Positions 59,388-64,000 of a stretch of DNA of 64,000 nt are shown piece after piece. The position numbers were made by a program, and so were the translations under genes. The first letter of the stretch is position 1, and each line of letters opens with the position of its first letter. The notes beneath the pieces are model-generated. The model did no database searches. It was not told where the DNA came from and worked only from the letters and a program-made list of their open reading frames with translations. Source of the DNA: CAZYVU01 sp964651435 (GTDB lineage: Bacteria > Desulfobacterota > Syntrophorhabdia > Syntrophorhabdales > CAYQXL01); contig CAZYVU010000003.1 in NCBI GenBank assembly GCA_964651435.1, positions 53,102 to 117,101 of the forward strand, in the 5' to 3' direction.

Positions 59388-60809
59388 TCAGTCGGCGAGG
59401 TCGCTCACGTTTTCAACTCCCGCCGCTTCGCCAAGATAATCTTTCAGGTTCGGCTGTATTGCCACGGGCTTGATGGACTGTTCCACGTAGCGGCGTGTGC
59501 CCTGCATGCCCAGAACATCGAAAAGCCTTTTAAACTGTGACTCCCAGTCTTGCGCTATCTCGGCCTTAACGGAGGCGGGAAGGGCCCACGACTGGGTTTT
59601 AAAGGGGCCGACGGCGTTCTTCCGAACCTTATAGTAGAACTGTTCGTCCGTCATGTCGCTCTTACGATCCGAGGCGTGCTTGTCCCTCAGGAAGGCATAC
59701 ATCTCGTCGCGTAGGGCGCCGGGAAGGCGGTTGAAGTACATGTTCATGAAGTTTGTTGCCAGGTGGATCTCGCAGGTCTCTGTCTCCACGAACTTACCGA
59801 AGGCCTCTTCGGGTAACGTCGATGCGCCGTGCTGGACCGCGCCGCCCATGCCGTAGTCGCGCCGGGCAATCAGGCTCAGGTTGCGGAGGGTCTCAAAGTC
59901 AACCTTCACCTTGGCGATGGAGCCGTCGGGTAAAACGACCCCGCCGTGCGATGTGCCCGTCTGAATGCTGATCTTGCTGAGGCCGGTCATGCCTGTGCCG
60001 CGTTTGTCGAGCTCCTTCCGGAATCCTTCGATGTAGGCCCTGAGCTCCTCCTCCGTCGAGTTGCGTCCGCCCACCTCACCGATTTCGCCGCCCACGGAAA
60101 TGGTCACGCCCTTCGGCTCCACCTTGCGGATGAAGGCCGTCAGTTCGGCGGAAAGCTCCGTGTTCAGTGCCTGCTGCAGGGGTACGGTGGGCTTGCTGAG
60201 ATCGACGAGCGTCGATGTGTCCACATCAATGTTGAAGAATCCTGCCGCAACCGATTGGGTAATGAGATCCTTGACGGCCTCTACCTCTGCGTCGGGACTT
60301 GTGCCGTAACGCTTTGCCGATACCTGAAAGTGGTCGCCCTGAATAAAGACAGGGCCCCTGAAGTCCTCGGCAATGGCCGCTGCAAGGACTGACGTCGTGT
60401 ATTCTGCCGGCCGCTGGCCGGTGTAGCCGATCTCGGACCGGGCGATCTCAAAGATAAACGCGCCGGCGTCCATGCTCTTGGCGACACGAAAGATGATACG
60501 GGCCGCGTCGAAAGAGAGCGCCCTCAGGTTGATGGCGGGGACGGTAAAAACGGGCGGTACGTCGCCCCGGCCGCGGGCCATGTAAAGATCGTGGATGGAG
60601 GCCGGAACGATGCCCAGATCGAGGGCCGCAGCGCGGGTCAGAAACCGCGCGAGTCCCTGCTTCTCCCCTGAATCGAGCGCCGACATCTCTGCAAGAAGGT
60701 AAATTTTTTCCCGCAGCTTCGCCGGATTGACGACACGAATCGCCCCCTGTTGAACCTCCAGACTGTTATCAACCGCTTTCAGAACCTCTGTGATCCTTAC
60801 CTCAGCCAT
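59388..60809 (-). CDS. Class II fructose-bisphosphate aldolase family protein
   Basis: Zinc-dependent aldol condensation of triose phosphates, or a close relative. The 473 residues are longer than standard FbaA (about 350) but fit the large group of class II aldolases. Zinc and catalytic features are FIQGDHFQVSAKRYG (His after Asp), GFFNIDVDTSTLVDLSKP, GGEIGEVGGRNSTEEELRAY, and LSKISIQTGTSHGGVVLPDG. The C-terminal 120 residues (about 350-473) are an extension (FYYKVRKNAVGPFKTQSWAL). It faces fbp tail to tail, consistent with gluconeogenesis. The related tagatose-bisphosphate aldolase function cannot be excluded. Confidence 0.85.
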   Translation of the reverse strand: MAEVRITEVLKAVDNSLEVQQGAIRVVNPAKLREKIYLLAEMSALDSGEKQGLARFLTRAAALDLGIVPASIHDLYMARGRGDVPPVFTVPAINLRALSFDAARIIFRVAKSMDAGAFIFEIARSEIGYTGQRPAEYTTSVLAAAIAEDFRGPVFIQGDHFQVSAKRYGTSPDAEVEAVKDLITQSVAAGFFNIDVDTSTLVDLSKPTVPLQQALNTELSAELTAFIRKVEPKGVTISVGGEIGEVGGRNSTEEELRAYIEGFRKELDKRGTGMTGLSKISIQTGTSHGGVVLPDGSIAKVKVDFETLRNLSLIARRDYGMGGAVQHGASTLPEEAFGKFVETETCEIHLATNFMNMYFNRLPGALRDEMYAFLRDKHASDRKSDMTDEQFYYKVRKNAVGPFKTQSWALPASVKAEIAQDWESQFKRLFDVLGMQGTRRYVEQSIKPVAIQPNLKDYLGEAAGVENVSDLAD

Positions 60810-61037
60810 AACAACCTCCTTTCGTTCGGTACGAACCCGGTTATGGATTTGCCCCCTTCATATTGAGGGGCGGATTCCCCTGAGATGTGCTAACCAGCCC
60901 ATGGAAATGTCAGTGCCCTGTAGTGGCTCCTTTATTGAAAATACCACGACACCATATCTTCTGCCAAGGTTTTAATCGGCCCGTTCCACGCCAAAGCCCC
61001 CTTTTCTCGTCAGGAGAGCTGCATCGCCCCCAGGGCT

Positions 61038-61067
61038 GGGGTGTTGGGGCTGGGGCTGAGAGCGGGG
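61038..61067 (+). other. Four-run G-quadruplex motif
   Basis: Four GGGG runs (61038-61041, 61046-61049, 61052-61055, 61064-61067) with loops of 4, 2 and 8 bases. This satisfies the strict G4 rule with four tetrads on the plus strand. Additional G-runs lie at 61078-61082 and 61117-61123. Confidence 0.7.
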
Positions 61068-61099
61068 CCGTGATTATGGGGGTTGGAGCAGAGCAAAGA

Positions 61100-61151
61100 A
61101 GGCGGTCTCCTGCGTTGGGGGGGTAGAGGGTGATGTGCAGGAAGACCGCCT
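61100..61151. other. Long inverted repeat, possible structured RNA
   Basis: AGGCGGTCTCCTGC (61100-61113) pairs with GCAGGAAGACCGCCT (61137-61151) with one bulged A, giving a 14-bp stem around a 23-base G-rich loop. No U-run follows on either strand. It may be part of an untranslated leader or a small RNA. Confidence 0.55.
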
Positions 61152-61431
61152 CGGGCTTGCGCCCGGTTGACCAAACATTGTCGGTGACAAGCTTAGTGCC
61201 ACCCTCGTTCTATGATTGTGAAACCTTTGGCAGGCAATGTCAAGGAATGTTTTTTCTGCGCCAGACCACGCCCCCGGCCAAAGCCCCGGCATGATGCGTC
61301 GGCGAAGACAGAAAAATAACACATTCGGAGAGACTTCTGGTACATTAGGAGCGGCGACAGTAAGCGACCCCCGGGGTCAGAGCCCCCATGGCGAGCTAAT
61401 CAACAAAGCGCCGGCGAGGAGGATAGAAGCG

Positions 61432-62217
61432 ATGAAGGGAAGGATGATTCTTGTTGCGGCGGCACTTCTTGTGCTGACTGCCTGGTCTATGGGACCGGCG
61501 GAAACAGTGGTGGTGTCGGGTCATCCCGAGTATCCGCCAATCATGTGGAGGGAAGGGGACACCATAATCGGCGTAGGCCCTGAGCTCGTGAAACGGGCCT
61601 TCGGTGACCTCGGGGTCAGCGTAGATTGCATATTTGCGGGAAATTGGGCGCAGGTGCAGGAGGCCCAGAAGAAGGGAACCGTGGATGTGCTGGCCGGGGT
61701 CTATCTCACAGAGGAGCGGAAGGCAGCCATGGAGTATTCGGTGCCCTATACGCAGGACCCGGTGGTCCTCTTTGTTGCCAAAGGCAAGGCCTTTCCATTT
61801 AACAAGTGGGAGGACCTTATCGGCAAACGGGGCACGACAACGACCGGCGACAGCTACGGTCAGAAATTCGACTCCTTTATAACCGCCAAGCTCACTATGG
61901 AAAGGGCGGCGACGGTACAGGAGAACTTCGAGAAACTGCTGTCGGGAAAGGCCGATTACTTCATTTTTGCCATGTACTCCGGCAACTTCGAAGCCAGGAA
62001 GCTTAACATCCTCGATAAGATCGAGCAGATCAAAAAGCCTGCCACCGTTGAAGACTTCTACATATCTGTGGGAAAAGGATCAAAATACGTCAGTCTCCTC
62101 CCCGAGCTCAACCGCAAGATTGAGCGGATGGCAAAGGACGGCACGGTAGAATCCTTGATCAAGAAATATACGACGCAGTATGAGAAGGCGCTGACGGCGC
62201 CGCCGGCGACAAAATAG
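61432..62217 (+). CDS. Orphan periplasmic solute-binding protein (family 3)
   Basis: A 261-residue exported receptor. The ATG at 61432 follows GAGGAGG; the signal peptide is MKGRMILVAAALLVLTAWSMGPAE. SBP_bac_3 features: VVVSGHPEYPPIMWREGD, GVGPELVKRAFGDLG, GTVDVLAGVYLTEERKAAMEYS, IGKRGTTTTGDSYGQKFD. No ABC permease or ATPase is adjacent (marC follows in the opposite direction), so it must share a transporter elsewhere or act as a sensor or binding module. Confidence 0.88.
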   Translation: MKGRMILVAAALLVLTAWSMGPAETVVVSGHPEYPPIMWREGDTIIGVGPELVKRAFGDLGVSVDCIFAGNWAQVQEAQKKGTVDVLAGVYLTEERKAAMEYSVPYTQDPVVLFVAKGKAFPFNKWEDLIGKRGTTTTGDSYGQKFDSFITAKLTMERAATVQENFEKLLSGKADYFIFAMYSGNFEARKLNILDKIEQIKKPATVEDFYISVGKGSKYVSLLPELNRKIERMAKDGTVESLIKKYTTQYEKALTAPPATK

Positions 62218-62236
62218 GGAAGCGGGCAAACCGCCC

Positions 62237-62845
62237 TTATTGGACGGCGAGGAAGTGTCGGACCCCCACCATTATCATCTGGGCCGCCAGGGCTGCAAGG
62301 ATGAGGCCTGTAATCTTGCTGAGAATGTTGAGCCCCCGCTTTCCCAGCACCCGTTCCAGGAATGATGCCAGCAACAGGATTGTGCCGACACTTACAACGG
62401 CCAGGATCAGTGCGAGGCATCCGAGGCCCTTTCTCGATGGATCGGTGATTTCGGCGCCGAGCACAAGCAGCGTGCCGATGGTGGCGGGTCCCACGATTAT
62501 AGGCATGGCGAGGGGGACAACGGCAATATCCTCGTCCGGTCCCTGTTTGGGAACTACCGGGTTGGCCTGAACCAGGCCGACGGCCGCCAGAAAGAGGAGC
62601 GCCCCGGCCCCTATGCGGAAGGCGTCGAGCGTGATGCCGAAGACGGCAAAGATGACGTCACCGAAAAAGAAGAGGAGCAGGCAGAAGATGCTCACGGCGC
62701 CGCTTATCTGCATGGCCAGCTTGCGCCGCTGAGATTCCGCGTACCCCTTGGTCATGGCCAAAAACATGGTCAGGGCAAAGAAGGGGGTAAAGAGGAAGAA
62801 AAATTTCAGCCAGACGCTAACAAAGAAACTGAGTCCATCAGTCAT
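62237..62845 (-). CDS. MarC family integral membrane protein
   Basis: A 202-residue inner-membrane protein with six hydrophobic segments in the MarC/UPF0056 pattern: FFLFTPFFALTMFLAMTKG at the N-terminus, then VPLAMPIIVGPATIGTLLVL centrally (the conserved P-x-x-x-G-P motif), and a VLGKRGLNILSKITGLILAA ending. The function is unknown; the E. coli name reflects an old, rejected multidrug-resistance link. It converges on the solute-binding gene (19 bases between stops). Confidence 0.9.
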   Translation of the reverse strand: MTDGLSFFVSVWLKFFFLFTPFFALTMFLAMTKGYAESQRRKLAMQISGAVSIFCLLLFFFGDVIFAVFGITLDAFRIGAGALLFLAAVGLVQANPVVPKQGPDEDIAVVPLAMPIIVGPATIGTLLVLGAEITDPSRKGLGCLALILAVVSVGTILLLASFLERVLGKRGLNILSKITGLILAALAAQMIMVGVRHFLAVQ

Positions 62846-62863
62846 GCTTTTCCGTCTCCGTAA

Positions 62864-62893
62864 ATACTATTCTTGCAGACGCTTCCCTGTCAA
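62864..62893 (-). promoter_or_regulatory. Promoter of marC with overlapping palindrome
   Basis: Minus strand: perfect -35 TTGACA (62893-62888), an 18-base spacer, and -10 TAGTAT (62869-62864). The -35 lies inside the palindrome CCCTGT-CA-ACAGGG (62885-62898), a possible operator. Confidence 0.55.
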
Positions 62894-62948
62894 CAGGGCA
62901 CCGTGCAGGAGCGATCCTCTCTCGCATTGCCCTTTTGGCCATTTTTGG

Positions 62949-62977
62949 TTGACAGTCCGCCGGTGTTCCCGTATTCT
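62949..62977 (+). promoter_or_regulatory. Promoter of the outer-membrane protein gene
   Basis: TTGACA (62949-62954), a 17-base spacer, and TATTCT (62972-62977). The expected transcript start is near 62984, leaving a very short leader containing GAGAGGAC before the ATG at 62991. Confidence 0.6.
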
Positions 62978-62990
62978 CGTTTGAGAGGAC

Positions 62991-63866
62991 ATGCATATAT
63001 CGGCGGGAAGAACGATTGCGGCTGCGGGCATAGGGGTCCTGCTGCTGTTATGGGCTTGCGTGGCACCGGCAGAGGAAAGGATTGAGCAGGTGAAACAGGG
63101 CTCCGCTGTCTCGGACAGGGCAACGGAGATTGCCAAGGAGGCCCAGGACCCCTTGTCGGGCCTCATACTCTTGCCTATTCAATATACGTATACCTCCAAC
63201 GTTAAACGCGTCGGGAAACCCGTTCAGATCGGACTGGCTCAGCCCACCTTTCCCATCGACGTAAGCGACCGATGGAAGATTATCACCCATACGCTTATCC
63301 CCTATGTCAGCGTACCTGATATTATAGGAGACAAGACCACCTCAGGTCTCAGCAACATCACCTTCCAGGCCCTCCTGTCGGCAAAAAACCAGGGCACCTT
63401 TTCCTGGGGCCTTGGCGGCAGCTTGATGCTGCCCACAGCGGCAGACACAGAGCCTCTTTCCTGGACCAATACGCCGACTGGGTACGATACCTGGGCGGCC
63501 GGCCCGTCCATACTGGGAGTATACAAGGAAGGGCAGTGGGTGGCCGGGGCGTTGTTCAACCAGATGTGGTCATTTGCCGGTTCGCCGAAGGTTAACCTGA
63601 ACACGCTTCAGGTTCAGCCCTTTGTATTTTACAATCTTGGCGACGGATACTCCCTTGGCTACATGCCCATCATTAGTGTTGACTGGACAAAATCGGCGGG
63701 CGAGAGCACAATGCTACCGGTAGGCCTTCAGTTCGGAAAGCTTTTCATGATTGGCGGGGTTCTTCCGCTCGGCGTCTCCGTGGGCGGCAGCTACAATGCC
63801 ATACGTCCAGAGTACGCGCCGGAGAGCTCCGTCAGCCTGCAGCTCTTTTTCGTATTGCCCAAATAG
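62991..63866 (+). CDS. Outer-membrane beta-barrel protein (MetA-like/phenol-pathway transporter family)
   Basis: A 291-residue exported protein. The signal peptide is about residues 1-27 (GRTIAAAGIGVLLLLWACVAPAEE). The mature part is made of alternating amphipathic strands ending in aromatic or aliphatic residues: LILLPIQYTYTSNV, WKIITHTLIPYVSV, GLSNITFQALLSA, FSWGLGGSLMLPTA, VQPFVFYNLGDGYSLGYMP, and a C-terminal VSLQLFFVLPK suited to barrel insertion. The GDKTTSGLSNITFQALLS and GYSLGYMPIISVDW segments recall proteins near phenol and aromatic pathways. A role in uptake is inference. Confidence 0.75.
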   Translation: MHISAGRTIAAAGIGVLLLLWACVAPAEERIEQVKQGSAVSDRATEIAKEAQDPLSGLILLPIQYTYTSNVKRVGKPVQIGLAQPTFPIDVSDRWKIITHTLIPYVSVPDIIGDKTTSGLSNITFQALLSAKNQGTFSWGLGGSLMLPTAADTEPLSWTNTPTGYDTWAAGPSILGVYKEGQWVAGALFNQMWSFAGSPKVNLNTLQVQPFVFYNLGDGYSLGYMPIISVDWTKSAGESTMLPVGLQFGKLFMIGGVLPLGVSVGGSYNAIRPEYAPESSVSLQLFFVLPK

Positions 63867-63955
63867 GCGTTCCCCTCCCCCTGTAAACATTCTTGACACT
63901 TGCTTGGAAAGGCCAATCATTCCCTGCTGTTCTGCCTCTTGTGGTGCCTTGTCCT

Positions 63956-64000
63956 GTTCAGCTTCTGAACACCCGCTGAAGGGGGGGATTTCTCCCCCCT
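63956..64000 (+). other. Stem-loops at the window edge
   Basis: GTTCAG-CTT-CTGAAC (63956-63970) and a G-run/C-run hairpin (AGGGGGG at 63980-63986 with CCCCCCT at 63994-64000) follow the outer-membrane gene. The second may be a terminator stem, but the window ends before any U-run can be seen. Confidence 0.4.

Larger units (their letters stand above)
60810..61431. other. 622-base divergent intergenic region with structured G-rich core
   Basis: No gene is convincing here; the open frame from 61237 lacks codon pattern before 61432. The region must hold promoters for the aldolase (-) and the solute-binding gene (+). It contains a four-run G-quadruplex motif and a long inverted repeat listed separately. 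The stretch 61160-61430 shows no other clear element. Confidence 0.6.

Noticed and set aside
61237..61431. 65-residue N-terminal extension of the solute-binding protein
   Set aside because: It would bury the signal peptide; ATG 61432 with GAGGAGG gives a normal exported receptor.

Overview
The window is about 64 kb of GC-rich chromosomal DNA from a Gram-negative anaerobe, most likely a Desulfobacterota (former Deltaproteobacteria) lineage of the syntrophic, organic-acid-degrading kind (Syntrophorhabdus-like). This is inferred from the lysS-lolC-lolD order, the large share of branched-chain-type (Liv) and TRAP organic-acid transporters, a CoA ligase next to a Liv system, an orphan 2-oxoacid:ferredoxin oxidoreductase gamma subunit, an octaheme cytochrome c, and an outer-membrane/lipid A gene set (lolCD, lnt, lpxC, slp). 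I see no rRNA, tRNA, CRISPR array, insertion sequence or prophage.

Layout. 0.2-3.6 kb: lysS overlapping lolC/E and lolD (+). 3.6-9.7 kb (-): small membrane protein, adenine deaminase, oxidoreductase gamma subunit, cysS and an ArnT/PMT-type glycosyltransferase. 9.8-12.9 kb (-): polar amino acid ABC transporter. 13.1-18.4 kb (-): a first five-gene Liv transporter headed by a FadR-type GntR regulator. 18.5-22.6 kb (+), divergent from that regulator: TRAP transporter dctPQM plus a LarA-family (nickel-pincer) enzyme with the full set of family active-site residues. 22.5-28.5 kb (-): phoH-pgpH-ybeY-lnt cluster and a radical SAM protein; a hairpin-rich repeated element splits ybeY from lnt. 28.6-29.9 kb (+): a response-regulator receiver domain fused to LpxC. 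29.8-32.6 kb (-): mobB, Nudix hydrolase, octaheme cytochrome, and an Ala/Lys/Pro-rich protein ending in a desulforedoxin-like Cys domain. 32.8-38.9 kb (-): AddB- and AddA-like recombination nuclease/helicase. 39.1-44.8 kb: Tim44-like protein, beta-CASP metallo-hydrolase, RodA, a GH18-like protein, and small proteins. 44.9-47.4 kb (+): five small cytoplasmic proteins, one ending in an HPr-like domain without the phosphorylatable His, one PC4/p15-like. 47.6-48.7 kb (+): MFS transporter. 48.8-57.3 kb (-): a sigma-54-controlled locus, namely a PAS/AAA+/Fis-type activator, a consensus -24/-12 promoter with upstream palindromes, a second Liv transporter, an acyl-CoA ligase and a small Cys-containing protein. 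57.5-64 kb: Slp-like lipoprotein, class I fructose bisphosphatase, convergent class II aldolase, an orphan solute-binding protein, MarC, and an outer-membrane protein.

How it fits together. The transporters, CoA ligase and regulators look like the uptake and activation side of organic/aromatic acid metabolism. Fructose bisphosphatase and aldolase are the gluconeogenic steps needed when growing on such acids. Lipoprotein export and acylation (lolCD, lnt) and lipid A synthesis (lpxC) are envelope functions.

The observations most worth following are the REC-LpxC fusion, the complete sigma-54 circuit in front of the second Liv/CoA-ligase operon, the TRAP-LarA operon, the basic-tail/desulforedoxin-like fusion, the degenerate HPr protein, and the structured G-quadruplex-containing intergenic region at 61 kb. 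All function calls rest on motif reading and family knowledge; no database search was run.
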